Positions 34,140-43,484 of a DNA stretch of 64,000 nucleotides are shown piece after piece. The stretch's first letter is position 1. Each line of letters opens with the position of its first letter. Source of the stretch: Streptomyces sp. NRRL S-455 (GTDB lineage: Bacteria; Actinomycetota; Actinomycetes; Streptomycetales; Streptomycetaceae). The stretch covers positions 434,001 to 498,000 of the forward strand of contig NZ_JOCT01000011.1 of assembly GCF_000717875.1 (NCBI RefSeq). The letters run 5' to 3'. The position numbers were made by a program, and so were the translations under genes. The notes beneath the pieces were generated by a model. The model searched no databases and had not been told where the DNA came from. It saw nothing but the letters and a program-made list of their open reading frames with translations.

Positions 34140-35636
34140 TTACACGCCGTCCTGCCGGTCCAGCACCGTGGCCAGCGCCTGCTCGAAGCCGGAGGCCCGG
34201 GCCGCGCCGGCGGTCGGGTCCTGCTGGCGGACGTCGATGACGTGGCCGGTCAGCTCGGACAGCAGCACGTCGAGCGAGGTGCGGGCCACGGCCTCGGAGG
34301 ACAGCAGCGAGCCGGACGGCTCCTGGCCGAAGGCCTTGGTGCGCATGGGGGTGGCCGTGCGCTCGGGGTTGATGCAGTTGACGCGGACGCCGTCGCCGGC
34401 CCACTCGTCGGACAGCGCCTGGGTGAGGTTCACCATGGCGGCCTTGGTGGAGGAGTACAGGCTGTACTCGGCGCGACCGCGCGTGTAGCTGCTGGACGTG
34501 TACAGCAGCAACTGGCCCTTCGTCTCGGACAGGTACTTGTACGACGACCGGGCGATCTGCACCGGGGCCAGGTAGTTGACCTTCAGCGCCTCCTCGATGG
34601 TGGCGTTGTCGGTCTCGGCGAGCTTGCCTATGCGCAGCACGCCCGCGGTGTTCACCACGTAGTCGATGCGGCCGGTCTCGGCGTACGCCTTGGACAGCGC
34701 GTCGTCGACCTCCTCGGGGTTCTCCACGTGGGTGCCGGTGGTGGAACGGCCGAGGGCGTAGACCTTGGCGCCGTAGGACTCGGCGAGCTCGGCGATGTCC
34801 TTGCCGATGCCGTAGGAGCCGCCGAAGACGACCATCGTCTTGCCGGTGAGGAGCTCGCGGTAGGCCTCCTCGCCGTTCTGCTCGGGCGCGGCCGTGGAGG
34901 CGAGCTGGAAGAGCTTGTCGGCGATGAAGACGTCGACGGGCTGGGTGACCTTCATGTTGTACTCGTCACCCGCGACGACGTGGATCGGCACGTCCGGCAG
35001 GTACTTGAGCACGACCGAGCAGTCGTCGGTGGCCTGGAAGTTGGGGTCGCCGGCGGCGACCTCGTAGGCCCGCTTGATCGTGGACAGCTTGAACGCCTGC
35101 GGGGTCTGGCCGCGGCGCAGCCGGGAGCGGTCCGGGATCTCGGTGATGAACTCGCCGTCCTCGCCGTGCGTGCGCGTGACGATGATGGTGTCCGCGGACG
35201 GGATGGCGACGTCGACGGCCTGGTAGCGCTCCAGCGCCACGACGCAGTCGTCGATGACGCGCTGCGACAGCAGGGGGCGCACGGCGTCGTGGAAGAGGAC
35301 GTTGGCGTCCTCGCCCTCGGCCAGGCCCTCGCCCAGCGCGGCGATGGCGCGCTCGGTGGTCTCGTTCCGCGTGGAGCCGCCCTCGATGATCTTCGAGACC
35401 TTCTTGAAGCCGGCCTTGGCGACGATCTTCTCGACGTCGGGCACGTAGCCCTGCGCCATCAGCACGATGATGTCGTCGATCGAGTCCGCGTTCTCGAAAG
35501 TGGTCAGCGTGTGCTCGATGACTGCCTTGCCGGCGATCTTCAGCAGCTGCTTGGGGATCGACAGACCCACCCGCTGACCGGTGCCACCGGCCAGGATCAC
35601 TGCGGTGGTACGGGGCTTGGCTATGTGCTGGGACAC
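34140..35636 (-). CDS. Bifunctional CDP-ribitol synthase (cytidylyltransferase-reductase)
   Basis: 498 residues. Residues 1-235 are an IspD-like cytidylyltransferase (VILAGGTGQRVGLSIPKQLLKI, HDAVRPLLSQRVIDD, RGQTPQAFKLSTIKRAY, ATDDCSVVLKYL). Residues 255-470 are a short-chain reductase (VVFGGSYGIGKDIAELA, VVNTAGVLRIG, and the catalytic YSSTK). This fusion order is that of Haemophilus Bcs1/Acs1, which reduces ribulose-5-phosphate and couples the ribitol-5-phosphate to CTP. GTG 35636 is the only start that fits. The neighbouring TagF-like genes fit use of CDP-ribitol in a wall polymer. Confidence 0.9.
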   Translation of the reverse strand: MSQHIAKPRTTAVILAGGTGQRVGLSIPKQLLKIAGKAVIEHTLTTFENADSIDDIIVLMAQGYVPDVEKIVAKAGFKKVSKIIEGGSTRNETTERAIAALGEGLAEGEDANVLFHDAVRPLLSQRVIDDCVVALERYQAVDVAIPSADTIIVTRTHGEDGEFITEIPDRSRLRRGQTPQAFKLSTIKRAYEVAAGDPNFQATDDCSVVLKYLPDVPIHVVAGDEYNMKVTQPVDVFIADKLFQLASTAAPEQNGEEAYRELLTGKTMVVFGGSYGIGKDIAELAESYGAKVYALGRSTTGTHVENPEEVDDALSKAYAETGRIDYVVNTAGVLRIGKLAETDNATIEEALKVNYLAPVQIARSSYKYLSETKGQLLLYTSSSYTRGRAEYSLYSSTKAAMVNLTQALSDEWAGDGVRVNCINPERTATPMRTKAFGQEPSGSLLSSEAVARTSLDVLLSELTGHVIDVRQQDPTAGAARASGFEQALATVLDRQDGV

Positions 35637-36149
35637 AGGTGACCTACCTTGGGGCGACAGGGAACCTGGAAATGGTCCCACTTGTGGTTACCGCTGTGCA
35701 AGGTGAGCGACCTCCGCCGCATATGTGCGCGCAACCTGTCATTCACCTCCCACTCCTGGCGATGGGTGAGACGGCTGTGCGGGCCTCCGGGAAATGCGCT
35801 GTGAGTAACTCCACAGAAGCTCAGCGACGTCGGAGACGCTCAAGACAGCGGTGACCGAGGACCTTCGCGAGTTCCTTGGACGATGTCTGGTGCACGGTAC
35901 GCGCTTTGACGGTACCGCCCGCAGCGGCGAGTGCCGCGTACGGTGCGCGAGTGGCACGGTGTGCCGATCTTCACGTCTCCGGGCGCCGGACTGCACGCGT
36001 TCTTCATATGCGTGACCGCGCCGCCCGGGGCGAGTCGCGAATACGGCTCGCCGGGCGGCTCATTGCCGCGGAATTCCTTGTTGCGATTCCGCAGCTTTTC
36101 GGTCTCGGCGAGGGCAAGGGACTTTTCACCGTGTCCAGGACCGGCTGGA
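35637..36149. other. Intergenic region, no gene recognised
   Basis: 513 bases upstream of the CDP-ribitol synthase and downstream of phoD. I see short open frames on both strands but none with a ribosome-binding site plus recognisable protein. The stretch is moderately GC-rich with few AT-rich patches. It may hold the promoter and leader of the synthase. Confidence 0.5.
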
Positions 36150-36191
36150 AGAACCGAAAAGAGCCCGGGAACCCGATGGGTCCCAGGCTCT
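36150..36191 (-). terminator. Terminator after phoD
   Basis: Nested arms AGAGCC/GGCTCT, GGGA/TCCC and CCC/GGG between 36160 and 36191, followed on the minus strand by TTTTCGGTTCTTCC. Confidence 0.85.
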
Positions 36192-36213
36192 CACACCGGT
36201 CGCTCGTGGACGG

Positions 36214-37764
36214 TCAGACGACCTCGACGCCCGGTCGGCCCGCCTCGACCCTCAGCTTGGCCAGCGTGCTCGGCGTCGCCGTGGGCTGCCGCACGGTGTC
36301 GACGACGCGCACCTGTGCGTCGATGCCGTCCCTGCGGACGTCGAAGAGGTGGTAGCCGCGGTGTGCGTCGAGCAGCTTCCAGTGCGGGTTGTCCGGGCGC
36401 CGCGGGTCCCACTCCCTGCGGAAGGCCGCCTGGTCCTGGTCGCCGTTGCTGGAGATGGAGGTGCCGACGAACTCGGCGCCGACGACCGCGGAGTCCGGGT
36501 CGGCGTAGTCCTCCTTGAGGTCGCTGATCATCGTCAGATGCCGGTCGCCGGAGAGCACGACCGGGTTGCGGACCTGCTTGAACTCCTCCAGGAACCGGTT
36601 GCGTTCGGCCTGGTAGCCGTCCCAGGCGTCGTAGAACCAGAGCTTGCCCTCGCCGACCTTGAGGTCGGTCTCCGCCATCGTGATCTGGGAGGCGATGAGG
36701 TTCCAGCGGGCCGGCGAGTCCTGCAGCGAGTTCAGCAGCCACCGCTTCTGCTGCGCCCCCAGCATGGTCAGCGACGGGTCCTGGGCGCCTTCCTGACTGG
36801 TGGCCTGGTCGCTGCGGTACTGCCGGGTGTCCAGGACGTTGAGCCGGGCCAGACGGCCGAACTCCAGGCGGCGGTACATCCGGATGTGAGGGCCGTTCGG
36901 CACGGCGGTGGCACGGACCGGCATGTGCTCGTAGAACGCCTGGTAGGCAGCGGTCAGCCGGGCCACGAAGGCGTCGTGCGGCTGCTTGTCCGGATCCTGC
37001 GGGATCTCCCCGGCGAAGTCGTTGTCCACTTCGTGGTCGTCGAAGGTCACCACGAAGGGGGCGTGGGCGTGCATCGCCGCGAGGTCCGGGTCGGTGCGGT
37101 ACTGGGCGTACCGGTTGCGGTACTGGGCGAGGCTGAACGGCTCACCGGTGCCCTCGTGCCGCCGCAGGGCCGTCGCCGAGGGCGTCGACTCGTAGATGTA
37201 GTCACCGACGAAGACGACGACGTCCGGGTCCTGGTCGAGCATGTCCGCGTATGGCGTGAAATAGCCGTGCTGCCAGTTCTGACAGGAGGCGAGGGCCATG
37301 CGCAGGGAGCCACCGGAACTGGAGGTGTGGGGCGCGGTGCGGGTGCGGCCGACGGGCGAGAGCTGGCCGCTGGTGCGGAAGCGGTACCAGTAGACACGGT
37401 CCGGACGCAGTCCGCGTACATCCACGTGAACGCTGTGTCCGTACTCGGGCCGGGCCTGGGCGGTGCCGCGTCGGACGAGCTTTCTGAACCGGCTGTCCTC
37501 CGCGAGCTGCCATTCCACCGGTACCACCCGGTCGGGCATGCCACCGCCGTTCAGCGGGTCCGGGGCGAGCCGGGTCCACAGTACGACGCCGTCCGGCAGC
37601 GGGTCGCCGGAGGCGACGCCGAGGCTGAACACCCCGTCGGGCAGCGGCGTCTCAGCCGCGTGCGCGGCGGCCGGAAGCCACAGCTGGGCGGAGGCCGCGG
37701 CGCCGAGCACGGCGGCGCCGGCGGTCAGGAAGCGGCGTCGGTCGGGGGAAACTGCTCCGGTCAT
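36214..37764 (-). CDS. phoD: PhoD-like alkaline phosphatase/phosphodiesterase, Tat-exported
   Basis: 516 residues. A twin-arginine signal is present (DRRRFLTAGAAVLGAAASA, cut near AHAAE). An N-terminal fibronectin-like PhoD_N domain (SLGVASGDPLPDGVVLWTRLAP) precedes the catalytic PhoD domain: LASCQNWQHGYFTPY, VVFVGDYIYEST, VVTFDDHEVDNDF, NVLDTRQYRSDQ, NPVVLSGDRHLTMISDL. The Asp, Cys, His and Asn ligands of the Ca/Fe centre are all visible. PhoD enzymes hydrolyse phosphodiesters, and the Bacillus founder enzyme degrades teichoic acid. The closeness to the polyol-phosphate genes suggests wall polymer turnover, not only phosphate scavenging. Confidence 0.93.
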   Translation of the reverse strand: MTGAVSPDRRRFLTAGAAVLGAAASAQLWLPAAAHAAETPLPDGVFSLGVASGDPLPDGVVLWTRLAPDPLNGGGMPDRVVPVEWQLAEDSRFRKLVRRGTAQARPEYGHSVHVDVRGLRPDRVYWYRFRTSGQLSPVGRTRTAPHTSSSGGSLRMALASCQNWQHGYFTPYADMLDQDPDVVVFVGDYIYESTPSATALRRHEGTGEPFSLAQYRNRYAQYRTDPDLAAMHAHAPFVVTFDDHEVDNDFAGEIPQDPDKQPHDAFVARLTAAYQAFYEHMPVRATAVPNGPHIRMYRRLEFGRLARLNVLDTRQYRSDQATSQEGAQDPSLTMLGAQQKRWLLNSLQDSPARWNLIASQITMAETDLKVGEGKLWFYDAWDGYQAERNRFLEEFKQVRNPVVLSGDRHLTMISDLKEDYADPDSAVVGAEFVGTSISSNGDQDQAAFRREWDPRRPDNPHWKLLDAHRGYHLFDVRRDGIDAQVRVVDTVRQPTATPSTLAKLRVEAGRPGVEVV

Positions 37765-37878
37765 CGGGTGACTCCCTTACCTCGCTGGCCACTTGGACTC
37801 TGGGAAGCTTCACGTTCGCGGGCGGTCCGCCCGCTGAACGCCGGGGTTCACGTACATGACAACTAAGCAGACAAAAGA

Positions 37879-37923
37879 AGACTCGCCGCCAGCGCTGGAA
37901 CAAGCCGTTGCCGGGGCGAGTCT
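37879..37923 (-). terminator. Terminator after the FG-GAP gene pair
   Basis: AGACTCGCC (37879-37887) and GGCGAGTCT (37915-37923), followed on the minus strand by TCTTTTGTCT, ten bases past the stop. Confidence 0.8.
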
Positions 37924-37932
37924 GACAGATGA

Positions 37933-39444
37933 TCAGTAAGCGAAGCCGGTGCCGAGACGGGCTCCCGTGGCGGTCGTGCCGAGGAGCGTGTTGCCGAAGG
38001 TCGTGGTGCCGTTGGGGCTCACGACGGTCGTCGGGCCGGACCTGAAGTACCAGACGGACCCGGCGTTGCCGTTCTCCCCCGGCGCGCCCGCGGCCAGGTC
38101 GGCCAGGCCGTCCTGGTCGGCGTCGGCGAGGTGGACGGCCTTTCCGAACGCGTCGAGCTTCTCCGCGGAGCCGGGCACGTTGGGCGTGTTCTGCGTGACC
38201 GCCTGGGCGCCGGCGCCGGTGAGCCCGGCCTTGGTGCCGCGCAGCACGACGACCGCGCCGGCGTCGGACACCGTGCCCAGGTCCTCACCGGGCAGACCGG
38301 TCACCACGTCCGGGTGGCCGTCGCCGTCCACGTCGGCGACCTGGACGTCCGTCCCGAAGCCGTCGCCCCGCTCGGCGGAACCGGGCACGCCGGGGCTGTC
38401 CTGGTTGAGGTGCGTGGCCCTGGTGCCGTCGGCCCCCTCGGCACCGCCCGGTATCCAGGTGACCCGGCCGCCCTTGGCGGTGGGGGTGTCGAGGTCGCTG
38501 TCGTACCCGGTGACGGCCCGGCCGACCACGATGTCGTCGAAGCCGTCCTGGTCGATGTCCCCGATGTCGAGGTTCTCGCCGCCCTGGAGCCGGTAGCCGT
38601 CGCTGCCCTGCACGGTGGTGTACGGGGCCAGACCCTGCTCGCCGCCCAGCCAGTACACGACCCGCCGGGCGTCGAACTCGTCGCCGTCGTTCTGGGTGGC
38701 GGCGACGTCGGTGACACCGTCGCCGTTGAGGTCACCGGTGGCCAGGTCGAGGACGCGGGTGTCGAACTCGTCCCGCACGATCTGCTCGCCGTGGCCGGAG
38801 GAACCGTCGCGGGAGAACGGGCCGTTCACGACCCGCAGATTGAACTGGTTCTCCACGGTCACCAGATCCTCGGCACCGTCGCCGTTCACGTCGCCGACGG
38901 TCAGGCGCCCTTGCCCGCCGAGCCCGTCGTAGGCCTTCCCGGTGGCCAGGGCGGCACCGCCGGACAGGCCCTTCGCACCGCCCCACAGGACTTCTGCCAG
39001 CCCGGACTCGGCGCCTCCGTCGGCCGTGTCCTCGCCGCCCACGCCGACGACCAGGTCCGCGTAACCGTCGCGGTCGAGGTCGGCGGTGGTGAGCGCGCCG
39101 CCGAACCCGTCGTCCACCTCGGGGCTGCCGGGCACACCGGCCGTGCTCTGGCTGACGACCTGCCGCGTCGTCACGTTCAGCCCGTTCTTCGAGCCGTAGA
39201 CCACGGCGACGTATCCGGCACCCTTCTTGCCATCGACGGTCGCGGCCGGGGCGGCCACCGCGAGGTCGGCGTAGCCGTCGCCGTTGAAGTCGTCGTGCAG
39301 ACGCTTGGCGCTGGGCGTGGTGGCGGTCGTGGCCGAGGTCACGGCGCCGGCGCCGGGTATCGCCAGGGCGCCGGCGACGAGGGTGACGCCGGTGGCGACG
39401 ACGAGACGTCCGCGCGGGGAACGCCGGTGGGAACGCGAGGTCAT
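37933..39444 (-). CDS. Secreted seven-repeat FG-GAP (integrin-like) propeller protein
   Basis: 503 residues. A Sec-type signal (RRSPRGRLVVATGVTLVAGA LAIPGAGA) precedes seven DxNxDG-type blades: DFNGDGYADLAVAAP, DLDRDGYADLVVGVG, DVNGDGAEDLVTV, DLNGDGVTDVAATQ, DIDQDGFDDIVVGRA, DVDGDGHPDVVTGLP and DADQDGLADLAAGAP. Each carries a calcium-binding loop. The fold is a seven-bladed beta-propeller. ATG 39444 has AGGA 6 bases upstream. There is no catalytic motif. Family members bind surfaces or sugars; target unknown. It is 83 bases downstream of a close paralogue. Confidence 0.9.
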   Translation of the reverse strand: MTSRSHRRSPRGRLVVATGVTLVAGALAIPGAGAVTSATTATTPSAKRLHDDFNGDGYADLAVAAPAATVDGKKGAGYVAVVYGSKNGLNVTTRQVVSQSTAGVPGSPEVDDGFGGALTTADLDRDGYADLVVGVGGEDTADGGAESGLAEVLWGGAKGLSGGAALATGKAYDGLGGQGRLTVGDVNGDGAEDLVTVENQFNLRVVNGPFSRDGSSGHGEQIVRDEFDTRVLDLATGDLNGDGVTDVAATQNDGDEFDARRVVYWLGGEQGLAPYTTVQGSDGYRLQGGENLDIGDIDQDGFDDIVVGRAVTGYDSDLDTPTAKGGRVTWIPGGAEGADGTRATHLNQDSPGVPGSAERGDGFGTDVQVADVDGDGHPDVVTGLPGEDLGTVSDAGAVVVLRGTKAGLTGAGAQAVTQNTPNVPGSAEKLDAFGKAVHLADADQDGLADLAAGAPGENGNAGSVWYFRSGPTTVVSPNGTTTFGNTLLGTTATGARLGTGFAY

Positions 39445-39527
39445 GTGATTCCTGTCGTGAAAAGAGCTGTTCAGCGTGTGAAGCCCGTACCGAGGGTGCC
39501 TGTGGGGCCGGTTGTCGCGGTCGGGGG

Positions 39528-40979
39528 TCAGCGCGGGAAGGTGCCGAGGTGGGATCCGTCGGGCATGGCCATGCCGAGGGCACGGGGACCGAAGGAGAAG
39601 GAGCCCTTGGCCGTGACGCCGTCGGAACCGGACCGGAACACCCATACGGCACCGGCGACCGCGTCCTCCTCGGTCGCCGCCACGACCGGCTCCGCCCGGC
39701 CGTCGCCGTTGCCGTCGACGAGGTGGACGTTGCCCCCGAAGAGGTCCCCGCTCTCGGCGGTGCCGGGCACATCGGCGCTGTTCTGGCTGAGCACCTTGGT
39801 GCCGGCGCCGGTCGGCCCGTTCGCCCCGCCCGGTACGACGGCGAAGGTGCCGGCGTCCGCCAGCCCGCCGAAGTCCTCGTGGGGGATACCGGCGAGCACG
39901 TCCCCGTACCCGTCGCCGTCGACGTCCCCGACCGACAGCGCGGCGCCGAAGTCGTCGGTGCTCTCCTGCACGCCCGGCACGCCGGGGGTGTCCTGGGTGA
40001 TCACCTGGGGCGCCGCGGCGGCCGGGCCGCTCTGGGTGCCGTAGACGATCCGCAGGGCGTGGCCGCCCATGACGAGGTCGGCCCGGCGGTCGCCATTGAG
40101 GTCGCCGAGGGCCAGGGTGGCGTTCTGCGGGTCGAGGTGTTCGCCCTGCCCGTCCTTCAGGATGACGGGCGGCTGCAGGCCGTCGCGGCTGCCGCGCACG
40201 TAGTTGAGGTAGTAGCCGTACTCGTGATCGTCGTCCCAGTCGTACGCGCGGGACATCGTGACGAGGTCGGTGATGCCGTCGCCGTCCGTGTCCCCGGCCA
40301 CCGTGGCGAGCTCGTACATGTCGCCGTCGATGAGCGGCGCACCGCTCTGGGTGGAGGCGGGCACACCGTCACGTCCGAAAGGCCCGAACCGCACGGGCCC
40401 GAATCCCGCGAGGTCCTGGTGCCCGTCGCCGTTGAAGTCACCGGCGGCGAACTTACCGGCCTGCCACGAACCGCTGCCGACGGCGGGCAGCACCTTGCCG
40501 GAGGTGAAGCCGCCGGGCCCGCCCCACAGCACGGTGTGGTTGCCGTTGCGCGCGTTGCCGCCCTGCACCCACGACTCGCCGGAGGCCTCGACGACCAGAT
40601 CGGTGAACCCGTCCCCGTCCAGATCGGCCACGGTGAGCCGGGACCCGAAGTGGTCGTACGCCTCAGGGGCCCCGGGAACGCCGGTGGAGGCCTGGGTGTA
40701 CACCTTCCTGGAACCGGCGTTCAGCCCGTTCGCGCCCCCGTACAGCACGGCGACATACCCGGCCTGGTGCACGCCGTTCACGGCTCCGTCGGGCGCGGCG
40801 ACGGCCAGGTCCTGGTATCCGTCCCCGTTGAAGTCCTGCCGCAGCCCCGAAGGAGCGGACGGCTCCGCATGGGCGGCGGGCAGCGCACCACCGATCGCGG
40901 CGAGAAGCGCCGTGGCGACGACCAGGGCACGCCGTGTTCCGGGCGGAACGGGCTTGGCGGGCTGGAGGGACAGGGTCAC
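39528..40979 (-). CDS. Secreted seven-repeat FG-GAP propeller protein, upstream copy
   Basis: 483 residues from GTG 40979 with GGAG 5 bases upstream. The signal (RRALVVATALLAAIGGALPAAHA) is followed by seven blades: DFNGDGYQDLAVAAP, DLDGDGFTDLVVEAS, DFNGDGHQDLAGF, DTDGDGITDLVTM, DLNGDRRADLVMGG, DVDGDGYGDVLAGIP and DGNGDGRAEPVVAAT. The last loop is degenerate. It matches the neighbour at 37933 over its whole length, so the pair arose by tandem duplication. Both products are predicted outside the cell. Confidence 0.9.
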   Translation of the reverse strand: MTLSLQPAKPVPPGTRRALVVATALLAAIGGALPAAHAEPSAPSGLRQDFNGDGYQDLAVAAPDGAVNGVHQAGYVAVLYGGANGLNAGSRKVYTQASTGVPGAPEAYDHFGSRLTVADLDGDGFTDLVVEASGESWVQGGNARNGNHTVLWGGPGGFTSGKVLPAVGSGSWQAGKFAAGDFNGDGHQDLAGFGPVRFGPFGRDGVPASTQSGAPLIDGDMYELATVAGDTDGDGITDLVTMSRAYDWDDDHEYGYYLNYVRGSRDGLQPPVILKDGQGEHLDPQNATLALGDLNGDRRADLVMGGHALRIVYGTQSGPAAAAPQVITQDTPGVPGVQESTDDFGAALSVGDVDGDGYGDVLAGIPHEDFGGLADAGTFAVVPGGANGPTGAGTKVLSQNSADVPGTAESGDLFGGNVHLVDGNGDGRAEPVVAATEEDAVAGAVWVFRSGSDGVTAKGSFSFGPRALGMAMPDGSHLGTFPR

Positions 40980-41134
40980 GTCGACTCCGGGAATCCGAGA
41001 GGCAGTTGACCGCGCAGAGGAACAAGATCCTCATCCGCGTTGCCCAGTACGACTCCCGGGGCAACCGGTTGGTTGCCCTCACTTACCCCAGGACTTCACC
41101 GACCGTTAACACCGGCCCGGGGATCCGGCGCCGG

Positions 41135-42571
41135 TCAGAACGGCTCGAAGTCGTCGTACTCGCGCTCCGCCTCGTCCCGCTCGGCCTGCCGGTCCCTGCG
41201 GCGCTGTGCGGCCGGCCGCGTGCCCTCGAAGCGGTGGTCCTCGCCACGCCGGCCGAGCATCTCGGCCCCGGCCGTCAGTGACGGCTCCCAGTCGAAGACG
41301 ACCGCGTTCTCCTCGGGGCCGATGGCGACGCCGTCGCCACCCCGGGCGCCCGCCTTGACCAGCTCCTCCTCGACTCCGAGCCGGTTGAGCCGGTCCGCCA
41401 GGTAGCCGACCGCCTCGTCGTTGTTGAAGTCGGTCTGCCGCACCCAGCGCTCGGGCTTCTCGCCGCGCACCCGGAACAGGCCGTCGGCCTCGCGCGTCAC
41501 GGTGAAGCCCGTGTCGTCCACGGCCTTGGGCCGGATCACGATCCGCGTGGCCTCTTCCTTCGGCTTGGCCGCCCGCGCCTTCGCGACGAGCTCACCGAGC
41601 GCGAACGACAGCTCCTTGAGCCCCATGTGCGCCACGGCCGACACCTCGAACACGCGGTAGCCGCGCTCCTCCAGGTCCGGCCGCACCATCTCGGCCAGGT
41701 CCTTGCCGTCCGGTACGTCGATCTTGTTCAGGACGACGATGCGCGGACGGTTGTCGAGGCCGCCGTACTGGCGCAGCTCCTCCTCGATGATGTCGAGGTC
41801 GGAGACCGGGTCGCGGTCGGACTCCAGCGTGGCGGTGTCCAGGACGTGCACGAGCACGCTGCACCGCTCCACGTGCCGCAGGAACTCCAGCCCCAGGCCC
41901 TTGCCCTGGCTGGCCCCCGGGATCAGCCCGGGCACGTCGGCGATCGTGTACACGGTCGAACCGGCCGTGACGACGCCGAGGTTGGGCACGAGGGTGGTGA
42001 AGGGGTAGTCGGCGATCTTCGGCTTGGCGGCGCTCAGCACGGAGATCAGCGACGACTTGCCGGCGCTCGGGTATCCGACGAGCGCCACGTCGGCGACCGT
42101 CTTCAGCTCCAGGACGATGTCCCGCAGGTCCCCCGGCTCGCCGAGCAGCGCGAATCCGGGCGCCTTGCGCCGCGCGGACGCCAGGGCCGCGTTGCCGAGC
42201 CCGCCCCGGCCGCCCTGCGCCGCGACGAAGGACGTGCCGTGGCCGACCAGGTCCGCGAGGACGTTGCCCGCCTTGTCCAGCACGACCGTGCCGTCCGGCA
42301 CCGGCAGGACCAGGTCCTGGCCGTCCTTGCCGAAGCGGTTGCCGCCCTCGCCGGGCTTGCCGTTGGTGGCCTTGCGGTGCGGGGAGTGGTGGTAGTCGAG
42401 GAGCGTGGTGACGGACTGGTCGACGGTGAGGATCACGTCCCCGCCGCGACCGCCGTTGCCGCCGTCAGGGCCGCCCAGCGGCTTGAACTTCTCACGGTGA
42501 ACGGAGGCACAGCCGTGTCCTCCGTTACCCGCGGCGACATGGAGCTCGACGCGGTCCACGAAGGTGGTCAT
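41135..42571 (-). CDS. obgE: Obg GTPase
   Basis: 478 residues. N-terminal Gly-rich Obg fold ([54 protein letters not shown]), GTPase domain ([31 protein letters not shown] as switch [10 protein letters not shown]) and a C-terminal OCT domain plus a charged tail. Obg acts on 50S ribosome assembly and in Streptomyces affects aerial mycelium formation. It is downstream of rpmA, separated by a hairpin. In most actinobacteria proB comes next; here the wall-polymer and FG-GAP block lies between. Confidence 0.97.
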   Translation of the reverse strand: MTTFVDRVELHVAAGNGGHGCASVHREKFKPLGGPDGGNGGRGGDVILTVDQSVTTLLDYHHSPHRKATNGKPGEGGNRFGKDGQDLVLPVPDGTVVLDKAGNVLADLVGHGTSFVAAQGGRGGLGNAALASARRKAPGFALLGEPGDLRDIVLELKTVADVALVGYPSAGKSSLISVLSAAKPKIADYPFTTLVPNLGVVTAGSTVYTIADVPGLIPGASQGKGLGLEFLRHVERCSVLVHVLDTATLESDRDPVSDLDIIEEELRQYGGLDNRPRIVVLNKIDVPDGKDLAEMVRPDLEERGYRVFEVSAVAHMGLKELSFALGELVAKARAAKPKEEATRIVIRPKAVDDTGFTVTREADGLFRVRGEKPERWVRQTDFNNDEAVGYLADRLNRLGVEEELVKAGARGGDGVAIGPEENAVVFDWEPSLTAGAEMLGRRGEDHRFEGTRPAAQRRRDRQAERDEAEREYDDFEPF

Positions 42572-42632
42572 GGTGGGTGCCTCCAGAAGTACGTACGAGA
42601 TTTACTTGTTCAACACGTGTGCAACAAGCGAA

Positions 42633-42672
42633 AGGCGGACCCGCCTTCCCGCCCGGGAAGTGAGGTCCGCCT
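42633..42672 (-). terminator. Hairpin between rpmA and obg
   Basis: AGGCGGACC (42633-42641) and GGTCCGCCT (42664-42672), 16 bases past the rpmA stop. It is followed by TTTCGCTTGTTG on the minus strand, so obg may depend on read-through or its own promoter. Confidence 0.65.
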
Positions 42673-42687
42673 CGCGAAAGTGTCCGA

Positions 42688-42942
42688 TCAGGCGACCGGA
42701 ACGATGTTCACGACCTTGCGGCCACGGTGGGTGCCGAACTGCACCGAACCGGCCTCCAGCGCGAACAGCGTGTCGTCGCCGCCACGGCCGACGCCCGCGC
42801 CCGGGTGGAAGTGGGTGCCGCGCTGACGGACCAGGATCTCACCAGCGTTCACGACCTGACCGCCGAAGCGCTTCACGCCGAGCCGCTGGGCATTGGAGTC
42901 GCGACCGTTCCGGGTGGACGATGCGCCCTTCTTGTGTGCCAT
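42688..42942 (-). CDS. rpmA: 50S ribosomal protein L27
   Basis: 84 residues with the diagnostic [29 protein letters not shown] start, including the conserved [21 protein letters not shown] segment that approaches the peptidyl-transferase centre. It starts 15 bases after the rplU stop and is translated with it. Confidence 0.98.
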   Translation of the reverse strand: MAHKKGASSTRNGRDSNAQRLGVKRFGGQVVNAGEILVRQRGTHFHPGAGVGRGGDDTLFALEAGSVQFGTHRGRKVVNIVPVA

Positions 42943-42956
42943 TTCTCCTCAGTCCC

Positions 42957-43277
42957 TTACTTCGCAGCCGTGGGGATCTCGGTGACCTTGATCGCCGTGT
43001 ACTGCTGGCGGTGGCCCTGGCGACGGCGGTAACCGGTCTTGTTCTTGTAGCGCAGAATGTCGATCTTCTGGCCCTTGTGGTGGTCCACGACCTCGGCCTG
43101 GACCTTGATGCCGGCCAGCACCCACGGGTCGCTGGTCACGGCGTCGCCGTCGACAACGAGCAGGGTCGAGAGCTCGACCGTGTCGCCAACCTTGGCAGTG
43201 GAAATCTTGTCAACCTCAACGATGTCGCCGACAGCAACCTTGTGCTGGCGACCACCGCTGCGCACGATGGCGTACAC
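42957..43277 (-). CDS. rplU: 50S ribosomal protein L21
   Basis: 106 residues from GTG 43277: [20 protein letters not shown] at the N-terminus and [22 protein letters not shown] at the C-terminus, as in L21. The upstream in-frame extension to 43361 is not conserved, so I did not include it. The upstream region is a structured leader. Confidence 0.97.
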   Translation of the reverse strand: MYAIVRSGGRQHKVAVGDIVEVDKISTAKVGDTVELSTLLVVDGDAVTSDPWVLAGIKVQAEVVDHHKGQKIDILRYKNKTGYRRRQGHRQQYTAIKVTEIPTAAK

Positions 43278-43350
43278 GCGGAACTCACTCTCTCGCTCGG
43301 GAAACGGCACCCCCGCAGGCCAGCCACCCACGAGAGCACGCGGGCGACCT

Positions 43351-43377
43351 CTCCCGGTCACAGCCCGTGTCCGGGAG
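43351..43377 (-). promoter_or_regulatory. Hairpin in the rplU leader
   Basis: CTCCCGG/CCGGGAG with an inner CAC/GTG stem, about 75 bases upstream of the rplU start. It is a candidate L21 leader structure; I do not recognise a described RNA family. Confidence 0.4.
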
Positions 43378-43484
43378 GATGAGGTTTACGGGGATGTGGC
43401 GGGCCTGACGACACGCCGACGGTCAAGGTTACGGGGCCGTGGCCGAGGGGGTCAAACCGGGCCCATTGCCGGGCTCCTTCGGGG

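Noticed and set aside
37800..37870. Possible PHO boxes (TTCACGT twice) upstream of phoD
   Set aside because: The two copies are about 38 bases apart and lie on the strand opposite to phoD, not as an 11-base direct repeat, so I do not call PhoP binding.
38131..40044. Long open frame antisense to the FG-GAP genes
   Set aside because: No ribosome-binding site or domain; the minus strand has clear DxNxDG repeats and signal peptides.
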